Of a stretch of DNA of 61,465 nucleotides, positions 17,921 to 25,713 are shown piece after piece (position 1 is the first letter of the stretch; every line of letters begins with the position of its first letter). The notes under the pieces were generated by a model, which ran no database searches, was not told the origin of the DNA, and saw only the letters and a program-made list of their open reading frames with translations. Both the position numbers and the translations under genes were made by a program. The stretch is from Phenylobacterium deserti (lineage in GTDB: Bacteria; Pseudomonadota; Alphaproteobacteria; Caulobacterales; Caulobacteraceae): NCBI GenBank assembly GCA_945883235.1, contig CAMCXF010000015.1, positions 1-61,465 on the forward strand, written 5' to 3'.

Positions 17921-18005
17921 CCGAAAAAAAGAGCCCGACGCGAACGCCGGGCCAAAAGAAGTTGGTGATGGTGTGGTGTCTTCACAGAAGACAAGGTGAA
18001 GATCG
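17921..18005 (-). ncRNA. Possible small RNA or leader ending in a strong terminator
   Basis: On the minus strand a hairpin CTTCAC...GTGAAG (17980-18001) is followed by a classic terminator (17924-17952). No recognisable protein gene lies upstream on this strand before mpl, which runs the other way. Something short must therefore be transcribed here, either a small RNA or a leader with the short frame starting MKVDLHLVF. The promoter is not identified. Confidence 0.4.
17924..17952 (-). terminator. Rho-independent terminator with TTCG loop
   Basis: Read on the minus strand, GCCCGGCG-TTCG-CGTCGGGC forms an 8-bp stem (one G-T pair) with a stable tetraloop and is followed by TCTTTTTTT. It stands about 80 bp upstream of tRNA-Asn on the same strand and shields it from read-through. 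Confidence 0.85.
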
Positions 18006-18107
18006 ACTTTCATGATTAAGGCCGGGTTAATGCGACCGGCGGAGGCTGGACGTCAGCGGCGGATCGGTCGATCAAGGCCTTTGAGATCGTTCAGGGACTG
18101 AAGCCGC

Positions 18108-19523
18108 ATGCGCATCCACTTCACCGGCATCGCGGGCGCAGGCATGGCAGCAGCGGCGCTGATGATGCGCGAGGCAGGCCATACGGTCAGCGGCTCTGAC
18201 GCCGACGTTTTCCCCCCCATGTCGACCTATGTGGAGGGGCTGGGGTTCCGAATCAGCTGGGCCTTCGATCCGGCCAAGCTGAGCGACGATCTGGACCTGC
18301 TAGTGCTGGGTGCCAGCGCCAAGCTGGGTGGCGAGACCAATGTCGAGGTCAAGGCGGCGCGTCGGCGCGGCATCCGCGTCACCACCTTCCCGGAACTGGT
18401 GGGGGAGGCGACGTTAGCGCGGCAAAACACCGTGGTGGCCGGCTCCTTCGGCAAGTCCACCTGCTCGGCACTGATGGCCCACATCCTGCGCGAGGCGGGT
18501 GTCGACGCGGGCTGGATGATCGGGGCTATCTCGCCGTCTCTGCCCGATACCGGCCACTGGGGCCGCGCGCCGCAGGTGGTGCTGGAGGGGGATGAGTACA
18601 TCGTCGGGCCGACCGACTGGCGCTCGAAGTTCGTGCTTTATCACCCGCGCGATGTGCTGCTGACCAGCCTGGTCCACGACCATGTGAATGTCTTCCCGAC
18701 CTTCGCCGACTATGAGGCACCGTTCCGCGAGCTGCTGCGGTTGATCCCGGCGGACGGCCTGCTGATGGCCCGCGAGCATCCTGCCATCCGCGCCATCGCG
18801 GCTGAGGCGGCCTGCCGGATCGTCTGGTACGACACCGATCCCTGTGACGGCTGGCATGCCGAGGGTGTCGAGTTCGGCGATGTCTCGCGTTTCACCCTCG
18901 TGGGCCCGGGCGGACGGCGCGTGGCGCTGGCCACCACCCTGCTGGGTGCCCACAACATCGAGAACATCGTCGGCGTCTGCAGCTATCTGCTTGAGCGCGG
19001 GCTGGTAGGCGAGGTGGATCTGGCCCGCGCGGTCGCCAGCTTCGCCGGCATCCGGCGGCGCCTCGACCGTCTGACCAGGCGCTCGACCGTGCCGGTGATC
19101 GAGGGCTTCGGCTCATCCTACGAAAAGGCCCGATCGGCCATCGAGGCCATGCTGCTGCACTATCCCACCCGCCCGCTGACGGTGGTGTTCGAGCCCCACA
19201 CCTTCTCCTGGCGTTCCCGCGACGCGCTGCACTGGTATGACACGGTGTTTGGGGGGGCTGCCCGGGTGCTGATCGTGCCGCCGCCGCACCACGGTGAGGC
19301 AAGCCATCATCAGTCGAGTTTTGCGGAGATCCTGGAGCGGGTGGCGGCGACAGGCGTGGCGGTAGAGGGTGTGGAGACTGCCGAGGCGGCCACGGTTGCG
19401 CTCAGCCGCCTTGCCGGCGACGTAGCTGTGCTCCTGCTGTCCTCCGGCCCTCTGCTGGGACTGCCCGACAGCCTGCCGCCAGTGTTCGACGCGAGGTACG
19501 GCGCGCAGGAAGCCGCCGCCTGA
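18108..19523 (+). CDS. mpl: Mur ligase, Mpl-like (UDP-MurNAc:tripeptide ligase)
   Basis: This 471-residue ligase begins MRIHFTGIAGAGMAAAALMM, the MurC/Mpl UMAG-binding loop. DEYIVGPTDWRSKFVLYHPRDVLLTSL and HDHVNVFPTFADYEAPFREL match the Mpl pattern DEYDTAFFDKRSKFxHYxP...DHADIFPDL, and VFEPHTFSWRSRDAL matches the C-terminal domain. Mpl reattaches L-Ala-gamma-D-Glu-mDap to UDP-MurNAc during peptidoglycan recycling. The ATP loop reads GSFGKST (about residues 109-115) instead of GTHGKTT, which is unusual. It is monocistronic. Confidence 0.82.
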   Translation: MRIHFTGIAGAGMAAAALMMREAGHTVSGSDADVFPPMSTYVEGLGFRISWAFDPAKLSDDLDLLVLGASAKLGGETNVEVKAARRRGIRVTTFPELVGEATLARQNTVVAGSFGKSTCSALMAHILREAGVDAGWMIGAISPSLPDTGHWGRAPQVVLEGDEYIVGPTDWRSKFVLYHPRDVLLTSLVHDHVNVFPTFADYEAPFRELLRLIPADGLLMAREHPAIRAIAAEAACRIVWYDTDPCDGWHAEGVEFGDVSRFTLVGPGGRRVALATTLLGAHNIENIVGVCSYLLERGLVGEVDLARAVASFAGIRRRLDRLTRRSTVPVIEGFGSSYEKARSAIEAMLLHYPTRPLTVVFEPHTFSWRSRDALHWYDTVFGGAARVLIVPPPHHGEASHHQSSFAEILERVAATGVAVEGVETAEAATVALSRLAGDVAVLLLSSGPLLGLPDSLPPVFDARYGAQEAAA

Positions 19524-19530
19524 CCCGGCC

Positions 19531-19730
19531 TTACCTCCCCCACGAAGTGGCGGGAGAGGGACCGCGCCCCGTAGAGGGCGTGGTGGAGGGGGCAGACCCC
19601 AGTCGCAGAATCCCTCACCCGCCGCAGGCACAGAACTTCAGGCTCACCCCCTCCACCCCCGGCTCTACGCCCGGCCGGTGGCCAGGCTCTGCCGGCGGTC
19701 CCCCTCCCGCCACTCCGTGGGGGAGGTGAG
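19531..19730. repeat. Composite inverted repeat downstream of mpl
   Basis: The left arm ACCTCCCCCACGAAGTGGCG and the right arm, which reads CACCTCCCCCACGGAGTGGC when inverted, face each other across about 200 bp. Inner arms such as CGTAGAGGGCG also have partners. It looks like a dispersed Caulobacterales intergenic element. A shorter relative occurs at 27811-27842. Confidence 0.65.
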
Positions 19731-19791
19731 CGGACCGCACCATCCCCCCTTTGACGCGACCTCCGCGCGCGCCTTAAGGTCTCAGCCAAGC

Positions 19792-20541
19792 ATGGGACCA
19801 GATATGGCCGCGCTGCGGGCCGTCGAACCGCCGGACAGCGATCACGTGCCTATAGCATCCTCGCCTGTCATCCCTGGATCCGGACTAAACCAGACGCGGG
19901 ATCAACGCTGCGCAGATGGCTGGACGCTGGTGGGCGTCGGCAATTGGTCCTGGGCCTACGCAAGTCCTGACGGTCTCACCGTCGCGCGCGTCAGGCCGTG
20001 GGACCCGGCCTACAGGCTTCACGCGGTGGCCTGTCTGTCCGGGCCACCAAACCGATACCTGCCTCGCGTCGAGTCGATCACCGCCTTGGAAGGTGAGGGC
20101 TATGCGGTGATGATGGAAAGGCTATGGCCTGCCGACGAGGTGGAAGCTGCTGCCCTGTGCGGCCGGATTGGACTCGGCAACGACAGCGGCTACCAGATTC
20201 CGATTCTTCCGGATGATCCGTCCGATCAGAACTTGGCGGCTCTGCGACTAAGGTTGAAGGCGCTGATGGCGCAAGGGGCCGAGAGCTTTACGCTCTGGGG
20301 CGGCTCCGACATCCGGCCCGGCAACATCATGGTAGATGGCAAGGGTCAGCTGAAGGTGGTTGATCCGGTGTTTCTTCGAGGTCCGGCCATTGTCGACGCA
20401 TTAAAAGACGGGCGCGCCGACCTGCTGGCCGATTTTACGCACGAGCAGCTTCGAGCGTTTCTGACGATCCCGGTGTTCTTGCGCGGTCCGGAAACGGACG
20501 AGCTTCGTCGCCGCATTGACCTCTTGTGTCCGCAGCGGTGA
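19792..20541 (+). CDS. Kinase-like (protein kinase/APH fold) protein, unknown
   Basis: This 249-residue protein shows signs of a kinase-like fold: a glycine-poor loop VGVGNWSWAYASPDGLTVARVRPWD (about 44-68), and a catalytic-loop-like GGSDIRPGNIMVDGKGQLKVVDPV (about 166-189) with Asp and Asn in the DxxxxN spacing and a following VDP in place of DFG. I recognise the fold but no named family. It lies 128 bp upstream of higB on the same strand. The start at 19792 or 19804 is uncertain. Confidence 0.6.
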   Translation: MGPDMAALRAVEPPDSDHVPIASSPVIPGSGLNQTRDQRCADGWTLVGVGNWSWAYASPDGLTVARVRPWDPAYRLHAVACLSGPPNRYLPRVESITALEGEGYAVMMERLWPADEVEAAALCGRIGLGNDSGYQIPILPDDPSDQNLAALRLRLKALMAQGAESFTLWGGSDIRPGNIMVDGKGQLKVVDPVFLRGPAIVDALKDGRADLLADFTHEQLRAFLTIPVFLRGPETDELRRRIDLLCPQR

Positions 20542-20592
20542 AGTCTCGCTCGGGTTTGTCCGGAGGTGCTTGTGCTTGCTGAGGTCATCAAA

Positions 20593-20609
20593 GTGTCGCA
20601 ACGCGACAC
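20593..20609. promoter_or_regulatory. Palindromic operator candidate upstream of higBA
   Basis: GTGTCGC-AAC-GCGACAC is a perfect 7-bp inverted repeat 60 bp before the higB start, with a further half site CGTGTCG at about 20624. HigA-type antitoxins repress their own promoter, so this is the likely operator. It could also be a weak terminator of the upstream gene. Confidence 0.5.
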
Positions 20610-20669
20610 AACTCATTGCGTTTCGTGTCGTCTTAAGATACAGTTCTGTTTCGACCTCGACAGGCGACC

Positions 20670-20957
20670 ATGGCGATTCAGAGCTTTCAGGATGAGCGGG
20701 CGCAAGCGATCTTTGAGGGGCGATCACCCGGAAAAGGGTTCCCTGCTGATCTCATCCGGCCTGCCAAGCGAAAGCTGGAAATGCTCAACGCCGCCGTCGA
20801 GTTGAACGAACTGCGCTTCACACCTGGTAATCGGCTTGAGCCGCTGTCGGGCGACCGGCACGGCCAGCACTCGATCCGCGTCAACGATCAGTTCCGGCTG
20901 GTCTTCGTCTGGACGCCCGCCGGTCCGACCGACGTGGCGTTTGTGGACTATCACTGA
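20670..20957 (+). CDS. higB: HigB toxin (RelE-superfamily mRNA interferase)
   Basis: This 95-residue protein matches the plasmid-maintenance-killer HigB group: ADLIRPAKRKLEMLNAA, LNELRFTPGNRLEPLSGDRHGQHSIRVNDQFRLVFVW and a C-terminal DVAFVDYH. The basic and histidine residues of the active-site groove (Arg, Lys and the terminal YH) are present. It precedes the antitoxin gene, the inverted toxin-first order typical of hig loci, and the stop of higB overlaps the start of higA by one base. Confidence 0.92.
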   Translation: MAIQSFQDERAQAIFEGRSPGKGFPADLIRPAKRKLEMLNAAVELNELRFTPGNRLEPLSGDRHGQHSIRVNDQFRLVFVWTPAGPTDVAFVDYH

Positions 20958-21271
20958 TGGCGATGGAGAAGATCATGTCCGATGACCCGTTGGCACCGGT
21001 ACATCCCGGCGAGATCCTGCTGGAAGAGTTCATCCGTCCGCACGGCCTGACGGCGGGCCGGGTCGCCGCGCGCATGAAGATTGCGCGACCGCGTATCGAG
21101 AAGCTGGTACGGGGCCGCACGCCGGTAACGGTCGATACGGCCCTGCGCCTGGAGCGCCTGTTCGGCCCTTCCGCCCAGTTCTGGCTGAACCTCCAGACCC
21201 GCTATGACCTGGAAACCGCCAAGGCAGCCCCGATCGCCGGGATCGAGGCGATCGAGCCGCTCAGGGTCTGA
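20957..21271 (+). CDS. higA: HigA antitoxin (Xre-type)
   Basis: This 104-residue antitoxin contains the HigA signature VHPGEILLEEFIRPHGLTAG (about residues 15-34), an Xre helix-turn-helix (AARMKIARPRIEKLVRGRTPVTVDTALRLERLFG) and the conserved SAQFWLNLQTRYDLE. It should bind HigB and repress the operon. ATG at 20957 overlaps the last base of higB; the internal MSDDPL start is an alternative. Confidence 0.92.
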   Translation: MAMEKIMSDDPLAPVHPGEILLEEFIRPHGLTAGRVAARMKIARPRIEKLVRGRTPVTVDTALRLERLFGPSAQFWLNLQTRYDLETAKAAPIAGIEAIEPLRV

Positions 21272-21274
21272 ACT

Positions 21275-22633
21275 CTACGGCCGCGCGGGCACCGGCTGGA
21301 CGTAGCCGTCCTTGGCCTGTTTCGCCGCCTTTTCCGCGGCGTTCAGCTCCTTGAACTCTTCCCGCTTGGGTCCGAGGTAGCCGAACAGATAGGCGGCCAC
21401 CTTGCGGATCTGGATCTCTTCCGAGCCCTCGGTGATCCGGTACCGGCGGTGGTGGCGATAGATGTGCTCGAAGGGCGTGTGCCGCGAATAGCCCATGCCG
21501 CCGTGCACCTGCATGGCCCGGTCAGAGGCCTCGCAGACCAGCCGGTTGCCCCAGTAGTTGCACATCGAGACCTTGTCGGAGATCGTCCGCTCGATCTCCT
21601 TGTGATCCATCTTGTCCATCTGCCAGGCGGTCTTGCGGATCAAGAGGCGCAGCATCTCGCACTGGGTCTGCAACTCCACCAGCGGCCACTGGATGGCCTG
21701 GTTGTCGGAAAGCGGTTTGCCGAACGGCTTGCGCTTGCGCGCGTATTTGACCGCCTCATTGATGCAGAACTGCGCCGCGCCCAGCGACGAGGCCGCCTGG
21801 CGGATACGGTTCTGGTGGACGAAGCTCTGACCCAGTCCCAGCCCCCGGTCGACCTGACCCCAGTAGCTGTCTTCCGGAATCCAGACATTGGTGAAACTGA
21901 CCCGCGGGTGGTCCGTGGGCATGTTGAACGTCCACATATATTCTTCGATCTTCACCCCGGGGGTGTCGGCGGGCACGATGAAGCAGGTGATGCCCGTGGC
22001 GTCTCCGTCCTTGCCGGACGTGCGGGCGAAGACCATCACGTGGGTGGCCACGTGCATGCCCGTCGTCCACATTTTTTCGCCCTGGATCAGCCAGCCGGGC
22101 TTGCCGTCCTTGTCCTGACGAACCCCGGTGGTTTCCATGAAGGTGGCGTCGGAGCCATGGTTGGGCTCTGTCAGGCCAAAGCCCGTGCGCATCTTGCCGC
22201 CCAGCAGCTTGTCGGCGTCACGCTCGTACTGGGCGTTGGTGGCAAACTCCTTGAACATCAGGATGAAGGGGTTGTTGCCGACGATCGAGTGCTCGGTCTG
22301 GAGGTCGTTGAACAGGCCCAGCCCCTTGGCGGCCAGATGCTCGCGGATGACGGCCATGGCCAGCTGGGTGCCGCCCTTGCCGCCCATCTCCGGGGGCCAG
22401 GCGTAGCGCAGGTGTCCGGCCTCGTCGGCCAGCTTGCGGGCCTTGGCCAACAGCTCTTCCCAGTCCTTGCGGGGCAGGCCCTGGTTGTCCCAGTCGGTGC
22501 GGGCGTGCTCGCGGCGGTGGTCGAAGAACCGCTCATTGTCGTCCTGCGCCTGCAGCGGCTTGATCTTGTCCTCAATGAACTGGTCCAGTACGGCCAGATA
22601 GTCCACGAGGTCCTTGGGCAGGTCGAAGTCCAT
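21275..22633 (-). CDS. Acyl-CoA dehydrogenase (LvaC/ACAD11-like)
   Basis: This 452-residue FAD enzyme has the ACAD layout: helical N-domain, beta-domain with FGLTEPNHGSDATFMETTG (about 150-168) and IQGEKMWTTGMHVA, and a C-terminal helical domain with RKPFGKPLSDNQAIQ and MQVHGGMGYSRHTPFEHIYRHHRRYRITEGSEEIQ. It belongs to the branch that occurs with phosphotransferases. It is divergent from a phosphotransferase and a DUF6285 gene, as LvaC is linked to LvaA and LvaB of Pseudomonas putida, where phosphorylated 4-hydroxyacyl-CoA is converted to enoyl-CoA. Confidence 0.9.
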   Translation of the reverse strand: MDFDLPKDLVDYLAVLDQFIEDKIKPLQAQDDNERFFDHRREHARTDWDNQGLPRKDWEELLAKARKLADEAGHLRYAWPPEMGGKGGTQLAMAVIREHLAAKGLGLFNDLQTEHSIVGNNPFILMFKEFATNAQYERDADKLLGGKMRTGFGLTEPNHGSDATFMETTGVRQDKDGKPGWLIQGEKMWTTGMHVATHVMVFARTSGKDGDATGITCFIVPADTPGVKIEEYMWTFNMPTDHPRVSFTNVWIPEDSYWGQVDRGLGLGQSFVHQNRIRQAASSLGAAQFCINEAVKYARKRKPFGKPLSDNQAIQWPLVELQTQCEMLRLLIRKTAWQMDKMDHKEIERTISDKVSMCNYWGNRLVCEASDRAMQVHGGMGYSRHTPFEHIYRHHRRYRITEGSEEIQIRKVAAYLFGYLGPKREEFKELNAAEKAAKQAKDGYVQPVPARP

Positions 22634-22745
22634 AGCGGTTTCCTTACCAGTGAGGCGGACTTGACGTTGGGGAGGCGTTTACAAGCCGACCATTCGCCCG
22701 CCAGATCATTCAGAGATTAGACCTAGCCAGAGGTTCCGTCGGGTC

Positions 22746-23741
22746 ATGGAATTGGATGTTCGCGCACAGTTAGAGCGCCTGGCTGAACGGTTGGGCGGGG
22801 TCGGCGTCACGCTCACCGAGGCCCAGCGGCTCTCGGGTGGGGCCAGCATGGAAACCTGGGCGTTCGGTTTCGAGGGTGTTGGAGGGCCGGAGCGCCTGAT
22901 CCTGCGCCGTCGCAGTGCACCGTTCGACGAGGAGACGGCGCGGTCGATCAGCCTGGCGACCGAGGCTGCGCTTATCCGCGCCACGGGTGCCAACGGTGCG
23001 AAAGTTCCGCCGGTGCGTCACCTCTGCGACGACGCTGACGGGCTGGGCGAGGCCTACGTGATGGTCCGCGTCGATGGCGAAACGCTGGGCAAACGGATCA
23101 CCAGCGATGCACGGTTTGACGCTATCCGTCCTTCCCTGGCCCGCCAGTGTGGCGAGGCGCTGGTGCCGATCCACGCCACGCCGCCGCCGCCGGGGCTGAA
23201 GCTGAAGACGGTCGATGGCACCCAGGAACTGGACCGCTATGAGGAGGTCTACCGCGCCACCGGTGCCGAGCGCCCGATCCTGGAGCTGGCGTTTCAGTAC
23301 CTGCGCAAACACACGCCACAGCCTGTCGATCCCGTCTTGCTGCACGGCGATTTCCGCAATGGGAACATCATGTTCGACCCCGAGCGTGGCGTGGCGGCGG
23401 TTCTTGACTGGGAGCTCGCCCACATCGGCGATCCGGCCGAGGACATGGGCTGGATCTGCACCAACTCGTGGCGGTTCGGGCGGCCGGACAGGCCTGTGGG
23501 CGGCTTCGGCGACTATGCCGATCTGTTGGCGGGTTACGCTGCGGCGGGCGGGCGCCCCATTGACCTCGGCCGGGTAAGATTCTGGCAGATGCTGGGCTCC
23601 CTGCGCTGGGGCGTCATGTGCCTGACCATGTATTTGAGCTGGCGTGACGGGGCAGAGAAGTCGGTCGAACGTCCGATGATCGGGCGCCGCGTTTCGGAAA
23701 CCGAGGCCGATCTGGTCGTCCTGCTGGAGCAAGGCCTGTGA
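22746..23741 (+). CDS. Acyl-CoA phosphotransferase (LvaA-like, APH fold)
   Basis: This 331-residue kinase of the aminoglycoside-phosphotransferase fold carries the Brenner-type loop LLHGDFRNGNIMFD (about 198-211) and the metal Asp in AVLDWELAHIGDPAEDMGWI (about 218-237). This wording is that of the ACAD10/ACAD11 and LvaA branch, which phosphorylates the 4-hydroxyl of hydroxyacyl-CoA. It is followed by a DUF6285 gene with a 4-bp overlap and is divergent from the acyl-CoA dehydrogenase. True antibiotic resistance is unlikely. Confidence 0.88.
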   Translation: MELDVRAQLERLAERLGGVGVTLTEAQRLSGGASMETWAFGFEGVGGPERLILRRRSAPFDEETARSISLATEAALIRATGANGAKVPPVRHLCDDADGLGEAYVMVRVDGETLGKRITSDARFDAIRPSLARQCGEALVPIHATPPPPGLKLKTVDGTQELDRYEEVYRATGAERPILELAFQYLRKHTPQPVDPVLLHGDFRNGNIMFDPERGVAAVLDWELAHIGDPAEDMGWICTNSWRFGRPDRPVGGFGDYADLLAGYAAAGGRPIDLGRVRFWQMLGSLRWGVMCLTMYLSWRDGAEKSVERPMIGRRVSETEADLVVLLEQGL

Positions 23742-24097
23742 TCACCCATCCGAAAACCGAGGAACTGGCGCAGTCGGTGGCCCTCTGGATCGAGCAGATC
23801 CGGCCCAGTCTCGACCCGCGTAACGCTTTCCTGGCCCGTGTCGCCGCCAACGCCATGGCCACCATCGGCCGCGAGATCACCCAGGGGCCGGCGGCGGAGG
23901 CCGAGGCGGTGCGCCTGATGGGTGACCTGCTGGGCCATGCCGGAACCCATACCGAGCTCAACACCGAACTCTGCGCGCGGATCCGATCCGGCGAAATGAC
24001 GGTCGGGACGCCCGGCCTGCTGACGGCCCTGACCACCATCGCCCGTAACCAGATCGCCATCGACCAGCCAAGCTACAAGGCGGAAGGTAGCCTTTAG
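23738..24097 (+). CDS. DUF6285 protein (LvaB-like partner)
   Basis: This 119-residue helical protein (HPKTEELAQSVALWIEQIRP..., NELCARIRSGEMTVGTPGLL) resembles the small LvaB subunit that the P. putida kinase LvaA needs for activity. Its ATG overlaps the stop of the phosphotransferase gene (23738-23741), so the two are made together. No catalytic residues are apparent, in keeping with a structural role. Its stop overlaps the stop of the convergent 24094-24393 gene. Confidence 0.8.
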   Translation: MITHPKTEELAQSVALWIEQIRPSLDPRNAFLARVAANAMATIGREITQGPAAEAEAVRLMGDLLGHAGTHTELNTELCARIRSGEMTVGTPGLLTALTTIARNQIAIDQPSYKAEGSL

Positions 24098-24393
24098 GCC
24101 GCCTCCAGCACCCGGATGATCTGGCTCTCGCGCTCGTTCCAGAGGATGGCGACGCGGGCCGCGCGGGCGCTGTCCTTGCCCAGCGCGGCTTCGACCTCTG
24201 GCTGACGCAAACGACCTGCGGATAGTCGCAGCAGCGTGCGTTCACCGCCCTGATCCACGGCCACGTCATGGAAGCGCAGCACCGCGTCGACCACCGCGGC
24301 GGGGGGCAGGGCAGGGCGGCGGGGTGCCGGTGGCTTGCTCGGGCGCGGGCTGTAACGGCCGGGGCGGCGGCGGGACTGAAACTGCGAAGCCAT
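24094..24393 (-). CDS. Conserved hypothetical protein with basic Pro-rich N-terminus
   Basis: This 99-residue protein has a basic, proline-rich N-terminus (residues 1-30, RRRPGRYSPRPSKPPAPRR) and a more ordered C-terminal part (AVVDAVLRFHDVAVDQGGERTLLRLSAGRLRQPEVEAAL). A strong ribosome site AAGGAG lies 8 bp before the ATG, so it is a real gene. I do not recognise the family. It is divergent from the WYL regulator with a gap of 74 bp. Confidence 0.6.
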   Translation of the reverse strand: MASQFQSRRRPGRYSPRPSKPPAPRRPALPPAAVVDAVLRFHDVAVDQGGERTLLRLSAGRLRQPEVEAALGKDSARAARVAILWNERESQIIRVLEAA

Positions 24394-24467
24394 GGTTGGA
24401 ACTCCTTGCGGGATGTCGATGTTTCGGTTTTATTCGCAAGGTACGACAGAAACGGACGTAGCATTTC

Positions 24468-25451
24468 ATGCGACACCAAAAAGCGGGTCAGGTGCTGGAG
24501 CTGGCGCGGATGCTGGCCAGCACCGCCGAGGGGATGACGCTGGACGAAATGGCCCGGCGCATGGCCGTCAGCCGCCGCACCATCGAGCGCATGCGCGATG
24601 CTGTGCGCGACGTTTTTCCCCAGCTGGAGGACGTGGTCGAGTGGCCCACGACCCGCTACCGCATCCCCTCCGGCCTGGACCACCTGTTCCAGGCACCGAC
24701 GGCTGAAGAGTTGGCGGCGCTGTCGGCCTCGGCGGAGTTGATGGATCGCCAGGGCGCCACCGAACGCGCCAAAGCCCTGCGCTCGCTGGAGCAGAAGGTG
24801 TTGTCCGCCACCCGCGCGGCGGCCCGCCGACGACTGGCACCGGATCTGGAGGCCCTGCTGCAGGCCGAGACCATCGCTGTCACCGCCGGCCCACGACCGT
24901 TCGAGGAGGCCAGCGTGCTGGCGGCGGTTCGCGAGGGCCTGAAGGCGCTCTCCACGCTCAGGTTCCGCTATGAAGGTGGCTCTACGCCCGGTCGGGTGCG
25001 CGAGGTGACGCCGTTCGGCATCCTGTTTGGCCGGTCCAACTATCTGGTGGCCGCCGAGGACGCAGGCGTCGGCCCGCGCAACTGGCGCCTCGACCGCGTC
25101 TTTGACGTCGAGGTCACAGGGCAGGCCGGTTTCCGTCCGCAGGACTTCTCGCTCCAGGCCTATGCCGACGAGAGTTTTGGCATCTATCAGGACGACACCC
25201 ACAATGTGGTTCTGAAGATCCTGCCCCATGGTGCCGAGGACGCCTTGCGCTGGCGGTTCCACTCCAACCAGCGGATCGAGCAACAGCCGGATGGGTCGGT
25301 GATCGTCCGGTTCCGGGCCAGCGGGATGCGCGAACTGGCCTGGCACCTGTTCACCTGGGGCGACAAGGCCCTGGTTGTCGCGCCTCAAGCCTTGCAGGAC
25401 ATGCTGGTGCAGGAAATCGAGGTCGCCCGCCAGACCCACGACCGATTCTGA
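24468..25451 (+). CDS. WYL-domain transcriptional regulator
   Basis: This 327-residue regulator has an N-terminal winged helix (GMTLDEMARRMAVSRRTIERMRDAV, about 21-45), a linker and a WYL sensor domain (about 155-235, LRFRYEGGSTPGRVREVTPFGILFGRSNYLVAAE), then a WCX C-terminal extension with WRFHSNQRIEQQPDGSVIVRF. The W-Y-L trio is replaced by segments around FGRSNYLVA. WYL proteins sense nucleic-acid or small ligands and often control stress, defence or DNA-repair genes; none is next to it. Confidence 0.85.
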   Translation: MRHQKAGQVLELARMLASTAEGMTLDEMARRMAVSRRTIERMRDAVRDVFPQLEDVVEWPTTRYRIPSGLDHLFQAPTAEELAALSASAELMDRQGATERAKALRSLEQKVLSATRAAARRRLAPDLEALLQAETIAVTAGPRPFEEASVLAAVREGLKALSTLRFRYEGGSTPGRVREVTPFGILFGRSNYLVAAEDAGVGPRNWRLDRVFDVEVTGQAGFRPQDFSLQAYADESFGIYQDDTHNVVLKILPHGAEDALRWRFHSNQRIEQQPDGSVIVRFRASGMRELAWHLFTWGDKALVVAPQALQDMLVQEIEVARQTHDRF

Positions 25452-25494
25452 CGTAGCATCGATCCAGTGTCTCCTCATCAGACGGGAGACACCT

Positions 25495-25635
25495 ATGACC
25501 ACGCTCGACTACGCCGCCCTTTACGAGACCGAGTTCCGCCATCGCCGCCGCCGCGCGGTGTGGCTGCGCATCCTCGCCGCCACGGCCTTCACGCTCTGGC
25601 CGCTGGCGGTCGTGGGAGCCATGGCGCTGCGGTGA
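25495..25635 (+). CDS. Small single-helix membrane protein (46 aa)
   Basis: ATG at 25495 has a ribosome site GGGAG 8 bp before it. The product MTTLDYAALYETEFRHRRRR is basic and is followed by the hydrophobic helix VWLRILAATAFTLWPLAVVGAMAL, giving a short protein with a cytoplasmic N-terminus by the positive-inside rule. No family recognised. It lies between the WYL gene and the prolyl oligopeptidase. Confidence 0.5.
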   Translation: MTTLDYAALYETEFRHRRRRAVWLRILAATAFTLWPLAVVGAMALR

Positions 25636-25713
25636 GCCCGGACTTACCACCGCAGGTGACGCTTCCTTCAGCCTGCGGTAGAGTCGGCTGACAATGTCCC
25701 CACGAGTCCCTCC

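Noticed and set aside
22746..23741. Aminoglycoside-resistance gene
   Set aside because: The APH-fold wording and the DUF6285 and acyl-CoA dehydrogenase neighbours fit an acyl-CoA kinase instead.
23958..25502. 514-codon frame antisense to the WYL regulator
   Set aside because: It covers parts of three well-supported genes; its product has no recognisable motif.
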